A stretch of 56,870 nucleotides of DNA. Origin: Richelia sp. CSU_2_1 (GTDB taxonomy: Bacteria > Cyanobacteriota > Cyanobacteriia > Cyanobacteriales > Microcoleaceae). The stretch lies in assembly GCA_012034575.1 (NCBI GenBank), contig JAAUPF010000018.1, forward strand, positions 1 to 56,870. Direction: 5' to 3'. Positions 28,236-36,262 of the stretch are shown here, piece by piece. The position numbers were made by a program, and so were the translations under genes. Every line of letters starts with the position of its first letter. Positions within the stretch are counted from its first letter, which is position 1. The notes beneath the pieces are model-generated. The model had not been told where the DNA came from. It was given only the letters and a program-made list of their open reading frames with translations, and searched no databases.

Positions 28236-29201
28236 ATGATTATTGAGTTTGAAGTCGCAGAGGCACTGAAGCAGATTGCATTGGATGAGGATATCAAAGC
28301 ATACGTTCTTCAACATCCACCGCTTTATCAACCCTTGCTGCATGCAGCCCTTCGCTTTATTGGTGGTGAAACTTTGGTACAGTGTGCAGAAACCGCAAAA
28401 TCTTTGAATCAGCAGGGGTTTGCTGTCACTATTGACTACATGGGCGAAAGTACCCGCGACACTGAAATGGCAGAACAAGCGACACAAGAATTTCTCAATG
28501 TGATTCAAGCGATCGCAGAACAAAACCTTGACTCATCCGTATCATTAGACTTGTCTCACATTGGCATGGTTATCAATGCCGAGTTAGGGTACAAAAACGC
28601 TTGTGTTCTTGCTGAGGCCGCCCAGAAAGCAGGTCTTGAAATAATGATTAGTATGGAGGGAACTGACCGCACAAGCTTGATTCTGGAAACTCATCAACGG
28701 TTATGCGAAACCTTTGATAATGTTGGAATCACACTCCAAGCGTATCTGCACCGAACACCGAACGATCTTGAAAATGCGTTACAGCGTCCGGGCAAAATTC
28801 GATTAGTAAAAGGGGCATACGCTGCTCCTGCTGAGGTTGCCAAATCTCGTGGTGCAGAACTTGACGAATCTTACCGCCACTTAATGGAAAGGCTTTTAAC
28901 AAGCAGACATCCCTGCTCGATCGCAACACACGATCCCGCTTTACTAGATCTATTTCCCCTCGAATACGCACACAAATCTATTCAAGAGCAAGGAATAGAA
29001 CAAGACAAAATTGAATTTGAAATGTTGAAGGGGGTGACTCCAGAGCGATTGCTTGCAATGAGGAATTACGGGTATCGCACTCGGGTTTACTTGCCTTACG
29101 GTCATGAGTGGCATTTATATCTGTGCAATCGTTTGGCTGAATACCCTCCCAACGTTTATCAAGCAATTATTGATGCTGTGAAGTACAAGTACGATCGGTG
29201 A
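28236..29201 (+). CDS. Proline dehydrogenase family protein
   Basis: 321 residues from ATG 28236; the frame is open from a TTG at 28185 but that leader is not conserved. PRODH barrel motifs are present: TIDYMGES, SLDLSHIG, QAYLHRT, IRLVKGAYAAP, THDP, FEMLKGV and RVYLPYGHEWHLYLCNRLAE. It is an FAD enzyme that oxidises proline to P5C and passes electrons to quinone (family knowledge). In the last motif the usual RR pair before LAE is NR, so one substrate-contact Arg is missing and substrate preference may differ. No P5C dehydrogenase gene is adjacent. Confidence 0.88.
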   Translation: MIIEFEVAEALKQIALDEDIKAYVLQHPPLYQPLLHAALRFIGGETLVQCAETAKSLNQQGFAVTIDYMGESTRDTEMAEQATQEFLNVIQAIAEQNLDSSVSLDLSHIGMVINAELGYKNACVLAEAAQKAGLEIMISMEGTDRTSLILETHQRLCETFDNVGITLQAYLHRTPNDLENALQRPGKIRLVKGAYAAPAEVAKSRGAELDESYRHLMERLLTSRHPCSIATHDPALLDLFPLEYAHKSIQEQGIEQDKIEFEMLKGVTPERLLAMRNYGYRTRVYLPYGHEWHLYLCNRLAEYPPNVYQAIIDAVKYKYDR

Positions 29202-29432
29202 TGTGGTAGCAGCACAACAATATTTCTAGCGCTATTGTACTGCGAAGCGTGCGATATTTAGCAAGGGCGATCGCAATACTCAATACCTAATACTTCAAAA
29301 TTACCAGTGGATCGATCGCCCTTCAATTAGGTACGATCGCCTTTAGAGTTTTTACCCTTAATTGTTTTAGTTTCTCTTATTGCTAGAATATAGCAGAATA
29401 ATCTCCCTCTATCTTGATACTGAGGCATTTTT
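29202..29432. repeat. Dispersed HIP1-rich repeat upstream of the antitoxin gene
   Basis: Contains 'caatacctaatacttcaaaa' (29281-29300) followed by a 'ttaccagtggatcgatcgcc' stretch. Related copies are at 30342-30378 and 30676-30714. The part 29311-29404 is also clearly related to 38350-38440, which likewise lies just upstream of an antitoxin-like gene. The 3' end probably contains the promoter of the toxin-antitoxin pair. Confidence 0.65.
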
Positions 29433-29669
29433 ATGTTAAGTGTGACAGTTGATGAAATTCAGCAAGATATTTCAAAGTTTCTGCGTCAGGTGCAGTCAGG
29501 CGAAACGTTGATTATCCTGCAAGCAGATAAGCCGATCGCCGAACTCAGACCTATTTCTAGCATCAAGCAATTGCGACCGTTTGGTTTGTGTGCAGATGAG
29601 TTTACCGTTCCAGATGATTTTGATGCTCCCTTGCCGGAAGATATACTCAGCGCATTTGAAGGTAAATGA
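29433..29669 (+). CDS. Phd/YefM-type antitoxin
   Basis: 78 residues. MLSVTVDEIQQDISKFLRQV ... GETLIIL-ADKPIAELRP is the N-terminal DNA-binding fold of Phd/VapB-like antitoxins. The tail (LPEDILSAFEGK) is the toxin-neutralising extension typical of antitoxins paired with PIN toxins. Its TGA overlaps the ATG of the next gene (ATGA, 29666-29669), as is usual for toxin-antitoxin operons. It should bind its own promoter and mask the toxin. The toxin next to it is chimeric, so this antitoxin may be an orphan. Confidence 0.88.
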   Translation: MLSVTVDEIQQDISKFLRQVQSGETLIILQADKPIAELRPISSIKQLRPFGLCADEFTVPDDFDAPLPEDILSAFEGK

Positions 29670-29881
29670 AAATTCTGCTAGATACACACATCTTTTTATG
29701 GTTCATCAATTGTTCTTTTCATCCAAGTCTGCGTTTCAAAAAAGTGCATCCAGACTTACCAATCTACTCGGCTCGAATCAGCAAAAGTTATCGAGCAGTC
29801 GATCGATTAGATGGAGATACTGTTATTTGGTTTTGGGTTGACTCACAGGCAGAGTATGATAGATTACTATCTCGGTTGTAG
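29666..29881 (+). pseudogene. Chimeric toxin: PIN (VapC) N-terminus fused in frame to RelE/ParE C-terminus
   Basis: 71 residues. Residues 1-15, MKILLDTHIFLWFIN, are the canonical start of a VapC-type PIN ribonuclease. From residue about 19, HPSLRFKKV ... SYRA ... GDTVIWFWVDSQAEYDRLLS is the C-terminal half of a RelE/ParE-like toxin. The PIN body (about 110 residues with the acidic triad) and the RelE N-terminus are both missing. An in-frame recombination or deletion between two toxin genes best explains it (inference). Neither parent activity is expected to survive, but the RelE tail keeps much of its core sheet, so residual activity cannot be excluded. Confidence 0.8.
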
Positions 29882-30015
29882 AAGTAAAAATGATGCAAGA
29901 AGCAATATTCAGTCCATTTTTTGCAACAGTGTTTCTAACACTCCTAGTCTGGTTGTATATGTACATCCGCCGCATCAGTTTCATCACCAGTAGAAAGCTC
30001 AGTCAAAAAGACCTT
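29802..30015 (+). repeat. Direct repeat copy 1 (214 bp)
   Basis: Near-identical (five mismatches seen by eye) to 37429-37642. It covers the RelE-like tail and the first 42 codons of the MAPEG gene. A further 45-base block, 30413-30457, recurs at 37668-37712, so copy 2 represents the same segment with about 400 bases removed. Confidence 0.93.
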
Positions 30016-30318
30016 GCTGTACCGGGCGCGCTGGCACAGATTTCGCCACCAAACGTATCCAACCCATCGGATAACCTCAAAAACCTGTTCGAGATTCCGA
30101 TAATTTTTTATGCACTTATCCTATATCTGTTTGTTACGAAGCAAGTGGATGCAGTGTACGTGAATGCTGCGTGGGTTTACGTTGTTTTTCGCGCATTGCA
30201 TAGCGCTGTCCATTGCACGTTCAATCTTATCATCCTGCGGTTTTATCTTTACCTATTTTCTACGCTGGCGGTGTGGTTTATTGCGATCCGTGCAGCCCTT
30301 ATCCACTTTGGCATATAG
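29890..30318 (+). CDS. MAPEG family membrane protein
   Basis: 142 residues with four membrane segments. MAPEG features: FFATVFLTLLVWLYMYIRR, then NLFEIPIIFYAL and RALHSAVHCTFN, where the Arg/His-rich helix is the family hallmark. Members are glutathione-dependent or related membrane enzymes; bacterial ones are mostly of unknown substrate. It starts 9 bases after the chimeric toxin. A truncated second copy is at 37517. Confidence 0.85.
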   Translation: MMQEAIFSPFFATVFLTLLVWLYMYIRRISFITSRKLSQKDLAVPGALAQISPPNVSNPSDNLKNLFEIPIIFYALILYLFVTKQVDAVYVNAAWVYVVFRALHSAVHCTFNLIILRFYLYLFSTLAVWFIAIRAALIHFGI

Positions 30319-30341
30319 GTACGCGAGGAGCGATCGCCCTA

Positions 30342-30764
30342 CTCAATACTTCAAAATTACTGCGGTCGATCGCCCTTAAATTCACGCTCGATCGCCCTCT
30401 GATTTTCCAACGTTATTGTTATCCGAAGAATGCGATATTTGTCAAGGGCGATCGAACTCTCATAAATTTCACTTCACTCAAATTACCAAGAAGAAGCGAT
30501 AATAATATAGAATGCCATAGTTTCTTTTGAACTTTCCTCAACAAGGGGTTCTTCTTGTAGCTGTCTGTCGCGATGAACAGAAGATTGTAGGATGTCAAAA
30601 CATAGAACCATTCCTGTAAAAATCAATCGATCGCGGATCTACTATGCTTAAGACTGTTTAGTCGTTATGCTTCCACAATACCTAATACTTCAAAATTACC
30701 AGTAGGTCGATCGCTCCTGGGATAGAAACAATTAAGCCCCTCTAGACGCTGCAATCAGGGACGA
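30342..30764. other. Intergenic stretch with dispersed repeats
   Basis: Holds two copies of the 'aatacttcaaaattac' repeat (30342-30378; 30676-30714), the 45-base block shared with 37668-37712, and the possible GNAT remnant at 30521. No intact gene. Confidence 0.6.
30521..30619 (+). pseudogene. Possible GNAT acetyltransferase fragment
   Basis: Between a TAG (30518-30520) and a TAA (30617-30619) this frame encodes about 32 residues, including PQQGVLLVAVCRDEQKIVGC, which resembles the central strands of GNAT enzymes. It has no start codon in a sensible place and no acetyl-CoA loop. A chance frame remains possible. Confidence 0.35.
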
Positions 30765-31109
30765 TTAGAGTTGACGCAATCTGTCTAGGTTTTTTAACTG
30801 TTGTGACTGTTCTTGCAATCGAGTTTCAAGCTTCTGACAAACAAGTTCACATAAATCAAAAATCATCGGATCGGTGATTTGATAGTAAACGCTCACTCCC
30901 TGCGGTTGCCGTTGAGCGATGCCTGCCTGCGTCAAAATCTTGAGGTGCTTGGAAACATTGGCTTGTCCCAGCCCTGTTTCCTCAATGATTTCAGTGACAT
31001 TTTTTGCACCGCTTTTGAGCGCACACAGCAATTGCAGCCGACTCAGCTCTGATAGAACTTTGAAGTAATCGGCAACTTGAGCCAGAGCTGAAACTGGGAT
31101 TTGAGACAT
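30765..31109 (-). CDS. ArsR-family repressor, probable persulfide/sulfide sensor (SqrR/BigR/YgaV-like)
   Basis: 114 residues. Winged HTH of the ArsR type: LSELSRLQLLCAL, EIIEETGLGQANVSKHL, AGIAQRQPQG wing. There is no CxC metal site. Cys29 (in LQLLCAL) and Cys87 or Cys91 (in DLCELVCQ) lie about where SqrR/BigR carry the thiol pair that forms a tetrasulfide link on sulfide stress (family knowledge; position match is inference). It is divergent from a persulfide dioxygenase-rhodanese-TauE operon, with an operator-like palindrome between them. Likely role: derepress that operon when reactive sulfur accumulates. Confidence 0.87.
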   Translation of the reverse strand: MSQIPVSALAQVADYFKVLSELSRLQLLCALKSGAKNVTEIIEETGLGQANVSKHLKILTQAGIAQRQPQGVSVYYQITDPMIFDLCELVCQKLETRLQEQSQQLKNLDRLRQL

Positions 31110-31153
31110 AAGCAGGAGTTTGTTGAGTTTGGTTGCAGCGAGATTTTCTTGTT

Positions 31154-31173
31154 ATACTACTATATAGTAATAT
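31154..31173. promoter_or_regulatory. Operator-like palindrome between ArsR repressor and sulfide operon
   Basis: Twenty bases with left arm ATACTACTAT (31154-31163) and right arm ATAGTAATAT (31164-31173), symmetric but for one pair (C31157/A31170). It lies 26 bases before the dioxygenase start and 45 bases before the repressor start on the other strand, so it can control both. AT-rich palindromes of this length are usual ArsR operators. Confidence 0.72.
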
Positions 31174-31198
31174 CATAAACAAATGGAGAATGATGGCT

Positions 31199-31900
31199 AT
31201 GCTGTTTCGTCAACTGTTCGATCGGGAAAGCAGCACCTATACTTATCTGATTGCCGATCGCGCTTCCGCAGAAGCCGTATTGGTCGATCCAGTATTAGAA
31301 CAGGTTGAGCGAGATCTCAAATTGCTCAAAGAACTAGGTTTGACGTTGCGTTATTGCTTGGAAACTCATGTTCATGCCGATCACATTACCAGTGCATCTC
31401 AACTGCGGGAAGCAACAGGCTGTGTGAGCGTGGTTCCAGCCCAAGCAGAGGTTAACTGTGCAGATCGTTTTATCCACCCAGGCGAAACGCTACAGGTGGG
31501 AATGGTGGAAGTGCAGGCGATCGCCACGCCAGGACACACAGATAGCCACATGGCATACCTTGTCAATGATACTCACTTGCTGACCGGCGATGCCTTATTT
31601 ATCCGCGGCTGTGGACGCACTGATTTTCAAAGCGGGGATGCCGGAACCTTGTTTGATTCAGTCACTCAACGATTATTTACCTTGCCTGACTCTACCTCAA
31701 TCTATCCAGGACATGACTATCGCGGGCAAACCGTTTCTTCCATTGAGGAAGAAAAACGCTGGAATCCTCGGTTTGTGGGGCGAAACCGGGATGAGTTTAT
31801 TGAATTTATGAATGCACTAAATCTACCCAATCCTCAAAAAATGATGGAAGCAGTGCCAGCTAATGAACGGTGTGGCAACCTCGCCTCAATTTCTGCCTAG
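31199..31900 (+). CDS. Persulfide dioxygenase-like metallo-beta-lactamase (ETHE1/Blh type)
   Basis: 233 residues from ATG 31199, ten bases after GGAG (31185-31188); the upstream open frame and ATGs at 31190/31193 are less well spaced. MLFRQLFDRESSTYTYLIAD is the standard family start. Metal site: THVHADH (His57, His59, Asp61, His62), TPGHTDSH, LLTGDALFIRGCGRTDF and IYPGHDY. The ETHE1 group uses mononuclear iron to oxidise glutathione persulfide to sulfite and glutathione. With the rhodanese and exporter downstream it makes a sulfide-detoxification route. First gene of a three-gene operon. Confidence 0.9.
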   Translation: MLFRQLFDRESSTYTYLIADRASAEAVLVDPVLEQVERDLKLLKELGLTLRYCLETHVHADHITSASQLREATGCVSVVPAQAEVNCADRFIHPGETLQVGMVEVQAIATPGHTDSHMAYLVNDTHLLTGDALFIRGCGRTDFQSGDAGTLFDSVTQRLFTLPDSTSIYPGHDYRGQTVSSIEEEKRWNPRFVGRNRDEFIEFMNALNLPNPQKMMEAVPANERCGNLASISA

Positions 31901-31934
31901 TAGACCTTCGATCTATTCTATTTGGACTCAAACT

Positions 31935-32486
31935 ATGACACTGACTAACGATTCTCAACTTCAAGAAATTGATGCTCAAATCTTGAAACAATGGCTTGAG
32001 GAAAACGCCGTAACTTTAGTGGATGTTCGAGAAACTGCTGAATATGCAACTGAACGGATTCCCGGCGCAAAATTGCATCCACTTTCACAATTCGATCCAC
32101 ATCAAATACGCTCTTCGGCGGGACAAAAACTGGTTCTTTATTGTCAATCAGGAAATCGCTCTGCCAAAGCCGCTAGAGAATGTTTAGAGGCTGGATTTAA
32201 TTCTGTGATTCATCTGCGTGGCGGACTTCCTACTTGGAAAAATGCAGGCTATCCCATTGAAAAAAGCCAAAATGCACCGATTAGTCTATTTCGACAGGTG
32301 CAGATTGTGGCTGGCTCATTGGTTTTGCTGGGAACAGTTTTAGGGGTGTTTGTCTCACCTGAGTTTTTACTGCTGAGTGGATTTGTGGGTGCTGGGCTAG
32401 TGTTTGCTGGAATCACTAATACCTGTGCAATGGGAATGCTATTAGCAAAGTTACCTTACAACCAACAAGTAGGAAATAAACCATGA
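31935..32486 (+). CDS. Membrane-bound rhodanese (YgaP-like)
   Basis: 183 residues from ATG 31935. An N-terminal rhodanese domain has VDVRE, RIPGA and the active-site loop YCQSGNRS with Cys70. Two membrane segments follow (about 119-160, DUF2892-like), the layout of E. coli YgaP, whose gene is also controlled by an ArsR protein (YgaV). It moves sulfane sulfur between thiols, probably to glutathione or sulfite. The stop overlaps the exporter start by four bases. The longer frame from 31863 overlaps the dioxygenase gene and lacks conservation. Confidence 0.9.
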   Translation: MTLTNDSQLQEIDAQILKQWLEENAVTLVDVRETAEYATERIPGAKLHPLSQFDPHQIRSSAGQKLVLYCQSGNRSAKAARECLEAGFNSVIHLRGGLPTWKNAGYPIEKSQNAPISLFRQVQIVAGSLVLLGTVLGVFVSPEFLLLSGFVGAGLVFAGITNTCAMGMLLAKLPYNQQVGNKP

Positions 32487-33367
32487 TCTGGATCGTCGGA
32501 CACTTCCTGGCAGTTGGTATTGGTGTGAGTTTAGGCTTATTGGGCGGTGGTGGTTCTGTGCTAGCACTGCCTGTGCTGGTTTATGTTATGGGTGTTGCAC
32601 CAAAACCGGCGATCGCCATGACTTTGATTATTGTCGGGACTGTTAGCTTATTGGGCAGCATTCCCCATGCGCGGCGTGGCAATCTGAATCTCAAAACCGC
32701 AGTTATTTTTGGAACTGCGACCATGTTGGGGACTTATCTCGGTGCAAGAATTGCTACGCTACCCTTGATTACCAGTGCATTCCAGATGACCCTATTTGGA
32801 TTGTCGATGCTAATTGCCGCAGGCTTGATGATTTATCGAACCACAAAGTCAAAGCCTGTATCTAGTCAGGATGAACTAGATGCGATCGAGTATATCAAAC
32901 CCGTTTGTAAATACTGCTGGCTATGGCTGATGACTGAAGGAATTGCAGTGGGAGTTTTGACCGGATTAGTTGGGGTTGGGGGCGGGTTTGCGATCGTCCC
33001 TGCCTTGGTTTTATTGGGAAACGTACCCATGCGACAGGCGATCGGAACTTCTCTACTAATTATTGCGTGTAATTCTGTCGCGGGTCTATTAGGTTATTTA
33101 GGGCATATTTCCTTAGACTGGAATCTCACGGTTTCATTCACCTTTTTAGCTGGATGTGGGACGGTGATTGGAGCTTATCTTGGACAGTTTATTCCTGCGC
33201 AACAACTTCAAAAAGGTTTCGGTTACTTCCTGTTAGCAGTTGCTGCCTTCGTATTAGTGCAAAATCGTGATAGCTTACAGGGACTCAAAAAGTCATCTGC
33301 TTACCAGCAACCTCACAAAGCACTCTCTGAGGACGGACGGGATATCTCGGCCGTGAAGCATAGATAA
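32483..33367 (+). CDS. TauE/SafE family sulfite/anion exporter
   Basis: 294 residues, about eight membrane segments in two halves, each with the glycine-rich family motif: GVSLGLLGGGGSVLALPVLVY (first) and GLVGVGGGFAIVPALVLL (second). It starts in the stop of the rhodanese gene (ATGA), so it is translationally coupled. In this context it probably exports the sulfite or thiosulfate made by the two enzymes upstream (inference from family and operon). Confidence 0.92.
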   Translation: MIWIVGHFLAVGIGVSLGLLGGGGSVLALPVLVYVMGVAPKPAIAMTLIIVGTVSLLGSIPHARRGNLNLKTAVIFGTATMLGTYLGARIATLPLITSAFQMTLFGLSMLIAAGLMIYRTTKSKPVSSQDELDAIEYIKPVCKYCWLWLMTEGIAVGVLTGLVGVGGGFAIVPALVLLGNVPMRQAIGTSLLIIACNSVAGLLGYLGHISLDWNLTVSFTFLAGCGTVIGAYLGQFIPAQQLQKGFGYFLLAVAAFVLVQNRDSLQGLKKSSAYQQPHKALSEDGRDISAVKHR

Positions 33368-33433
33368 TTTGTAGCCACTCATCATGCTTCGATCGCAATA
33401 CTCAATATTTTAAAATGATCGTATCTTTGCTAC

Positions 33434-34342
33434 TCAAACCACACAATCTGAAACCCAGCGATCGAGCTTAAATTCTGCTGCTAAAAATTCAATAAAACAA
33501 GTTATTTTGGCCGGATAAAAACGACTGCGACGATAGACCGCATAAATTGGCAAGGGAAGTGGCTGATACTCCTCCAACACAATCTTGAGATCGCCCCGGT
33601 AAATCTCATCACCAAACATCCAGACCGGCGCTACCGCAATGCCCAAACCCGATAACACTGCTGCTCGAATCGCCACAGAACTATTAGTTTGAAAACAGCC
33701 GCTAACCAGTACCTTAATTGTCCCATCTGTTCCTAGAAAATGCCACTCATTGCCCGTTGTCAGATGGGTATAGACAATACAATCATGATGCACTAAATCA
33801 TCCGGTTTTTCGGGTTTTCCCGCTCGATCGAAATAGCTTGTTGTTGCCACCGTGACGCGGCGCGTCGTGCCGATGCGATGGCTAATTAGGGAACTATCCA
33901 GACGATTACCAATGCGGATCGAAAGATCTAAACCATCCTCTACAATGTCCACAAAACGATCGGCCATCATCAGATCGATCTTGACATCGGGATAGCGTGT
34001 CATAAAAGCTTTTAAACGGGGAACAACCTGCATTTGTCCGAACAGTACGGGACAGCCCAATCGTAAAATTCCTGTAGCCCGTTCTTTCCCTGTTAAATTC
34101 GCCTCCGCTTCGGCGACTGTTTCCAAAATTTGCTGACAGTATTGATAATATTTTTTGCCCTCCTCAGTCAAACTCAAATGGGTAGTAGAACGAGTGAGTA
34201 ATTGTACCCCCAGATATTTTTCTAGAGCGGCGATTTGCTTGCTAATGGTAGGTTGTGTGGTCTTTTGTTCCCGCGCTGCAGCCGAAAAACTATTCAATTC
34301 GATCGCCCGAACAAAACTCTGCATACACGCAATTCGATCCAT
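33434..34342 (-). CDS. LysR-family transcriptional regulator
   Basis: 302 residues from ATG 34342. HTH: MDRIACMQSFVRAIELNSFSAAAREQKTTQPTISKQIAALEKYL, followed by the usual type-2 periplasmic-binding effector domain. The frame is open to 34429, but those 29 residues are Ser/Arg-rich and not conserved. It faces away from the small secreted protein at 34453, with 110 bases between, and converges with the TauE gene. The group (CrgA-like, LRLGCPVLFGQMQVVPRL) is not tied to a known effector. The downstream gap 33368-33433 is short. Confidence 0.9.
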   Translation of the reverse strand: MDRIACMQSFVRAIELNSFSAAAREQKTTQPTISKQIAALEKYLGVQLLTRSTTHLSLTEEGKKYYQYCQQILETVAEAEANLTGKERATGILRLGCPVLFGQMQVVPRLKAFMTRYPDVKIDLMMADRFVDIVEDGLDLSIRIGNRLDSSLISHRIGTTRRVTVATTSYFDRAGKPEKPDDLVHHDCIVYTHLTTGNEWHFLGTDGTIKVLVSGCFQTNSSVAIRAAVLSGLGIAVAPVWMFGDEIYRGDLKIVLEEYQPLPLPIYAVYRRSRFYPAKITCFIEFLAAEFKLDRWVSDCVV

Positions 34343-34452
34343 AGCGTACTTATTCCAAAATGGCATATAGCATATTCTATTTTGCCTGCTTCTCACAGAA
34401 ATTGAAATAGATGATGATAGTCTCATCAACGGTTCTCACCCCAACAAGGCAG

Positions 34453-34830
34453 ATGTTAAAACTCAAATCCCTCAGTCCTCTGTTCGCTACCCTAGCCATT
34501 GCAAGCGCTATCGGTGCGGGAGATGTCGCTGTACGTAGCTTTTTGCCTCAATTCCAAAATACGGCGATCGCGGCCCCGGAAATGACGGCTCAGCAAAAGA
34601 TCGAGAGCATCAGTAAAAACAAAGGACAAATTGGTAGTGGCGACCAATTGCGGAGATTTTTCTTTGGCGATTTATTACCATTAGGAGTACAGCCCGGTGG
34701 AGCAGGCATGGTGGTCAATCTCTACAACAAAGCCAACGATGTTACCTTTTCCTACTGTGCAACTTTTGATGTCGTCGTAGCAGTTAAAAAAGGCAAAGTG
34801 CCGATGTTTTCCGCCAATGAAGTCAAGTGA
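34453..34830 (+). CDS. Secreted or membrane-anchored protein of unknown function
   Basis: 125 residues from ATG 34453 (an ATG at 34411 would give 139). A hydrophobic N-terminus (LSPLFATLAIASAIGAGDVAV) could be a signal peptide or anchor. The rest includes RRFFFGDLLPLGVQPGG and NLYNKANDVTFSYCATFDVVV. No domain is recognised. It is divergent from the LysR gene, so that regulator may control it. The single Cys (FSYCATF) is unpaired. Confidence 0.6.
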   Translation: MLKLKSLSPLFATLAIASAIGAGDVAVRSFLPQFQNTAIAAPEMTAQQKIESISKNKGQIGSGDQLRRFFFGDLLPLGVQPGGAGMVVNLYNKANDVTFSYCATFDVVVAVKKGKVPMFSANEVK

Positions 34831-35146
34831 TTTATCTTTCTCCTTGCTGAGGGAATGTTAGGGTAAATTTCCTATAAAAATATAGGAGATTTTTGTAAAT
34901 TTACAACTTGAACTCTATAAATTTAAACGGGAATTTTTGACAAAGTTCTCCCCTGAAAAAGGGGCGATTATGCAAGGAGCAACCCAAGCATTAGCCAAGG
35001 GCTTTCACAACCGTAGAGCCTTGATAATTGACGATGCAGCACCCAATTTGCTCCTATGCGATCGCCATTTTACTGTCTCTGTTTGTGGATGAAGCGTGCA
35101 AATTGATTTGGATTGTCCCTGAATAGTGAATTAACGGATCTTTAAC
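34831..35146. other. Gene-free stretch with a possible short coding remnant
   Basis: No gene. 35046-35125 in one plus frame reads as a hydrophobic stretch (AIAILLSLFVDEACKLIW then a stop) that might be the tail of a lost membrane protein. There is a CTCCCCT/AGGGG hairpin near 34951-34966. Confidence 0.35.
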
Positions 35147-35851
35147 ATGGAACTTCAAGACATATTTGCTTTATTACATCCGGCGATCGCCATTATTGTA
35201 GTCTTTCCCTTAATCGGAATTGTGGTGAATCGCGCCCTACTCACTCGTCAACGCCGCCTGCAAGTCGTGGGTGGGGAAAAAAGTAAAATTCCGCCTGTAG
35301 TAGGTTCCGAACACGTAGCGATCGGTAATTGGTTGAGTCGATCGGTGGTAGGGGTTGCCCTACTGGGAATGGCCTATCCCATCTTCTCAAAAATGCTCGC
35401 TAACGACACTCTGACTAAAGAACCGTTTCGAGTCTTTTTTGCGATCGCTATTTTCCTGTTGACCGTTGCTTCTTTCACACTACTATTTAAAGCAAGAGTT
35501 AAACTGTGGCGAGGCATTTTTGCCACTTTTACGGGCATGGGATTGATGATTTTAGGGTTTCAACCAGAAATCTTTCGTCGGGATAATGAATGGCTTGTTT
35601 CCCATTATTACTACGGTATTACAGCCGCTTTATTGATGATTTTTTCAGTGGCGATCGTCCAAGATATTTATCAGGACAAACAAAATCGCTGGCGGACCGT
35701 TCATATCATTCTCAATTGTTTTGCTCTACTGCTCTTTATCGGTCAGGGAATTACTGGTGCAAGGGATTTACTAGAGATTCCCCTCCACTGGCAAGAACAA
35801 TATATTTATCAATGTGATTTTACCAATAAAACCTGTCCTCAACCCAAATAA
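35147..35851 (+). CDS. DUF4079 family membrane protein
   Basis: 234 residues with five to six membrane segments and conserved His in LLHPAIAI and VHIILNC. The DUF4079 group is cyanobacterial/plastid and related in outline to cytochrome b561-like proteins; function unknown. It starts after an ordinary AT-rich leader. The C-terminal tail (QCDFTNKTCPQPK) has two Cys residues. It is followed by a cupin gene 29 bases later, probably in one transcript. Confidence 0.75.
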   Translation: MELQDIFALLHPAIAIIVVFPLIGIVVNRALLTRQRRLQVVGGEKSKIPPVVGSEHVAIGNWLSRSVVGVALLGMAYPIFSKMLANDTLTKEPFRVFFAIAIFLLTVASFTLLFKARVKLWRGIFATFTGMGLMILGFQPEIFRRDNEWLVSHYYYGITAALLMIFSVAIVQDIYQDKQNRWRTVHIILNCFALLLFIGQGITGARDLLEIPLHWQEQYIYQCDFTNKTCPQPK

Positions 35852-35880
35852 AACGTAATTTTCAAGGGAATTTTAAAATT

Positions 35881-36231
35881 ATGAAAACAAGAATATTTCC
35901 CCTAGAAGCTGATGTGCGTTTCTCCGATGAAGCGGCTACGGTGACAGAAATTATTCAGACTGAAAATTCTAGCATCGCTATTTGGGGAGTCAAGCCCGGT
36001 CAAATTGTTGAAGCTCATTGTCACCCCGATGGACAAGATACCTGGGTGATGCTCCGGGGCACTTTGACGTATTATTTAGGCAACGGTCAAAGCCAAAGCT
36101 TGAATGCTGGTGAAGTTGCGATCGCAGAAAAAAATCAGATTCATGGAGCCGTGAATGACTCTAGTGAAGATGCTGTGTTTATCTCCATTTATTCTGCTCC
36201 CCAGATTGGCTATGAAAAGGCATCACCTTAA
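35881..36231 (+). CDS. Single-domain cupin protein
   Basis: 116 residues. Cupin motif 1 is VEAHCHPDGQDTWVMLRGTLTYYL-like (positions about 44-68; His46, His48, with Asp at the third usual place), motif 2 is IAEKNQIHGAVND (His95). This leaves a probable 3-His/1-Asp or -Glu metal site. Substrate unknown. It lies 29 bases after the DUF4079 gene. Confidence 0.85.
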   Translation: MKTRIFPLEADVRFSDEAATVTEIIQTENSSIAIWGVKPGQIVEAHCHPDGQDTWVMLRGTLTYYLGNGQSQSLNAGEVAIAEKNQIHGAVNDSSEDAVFISIYSAPQIGYEKASP

Positions 36232-36262
36232 TATAGTAAGTCTAAATCATTCATGCAAATCT

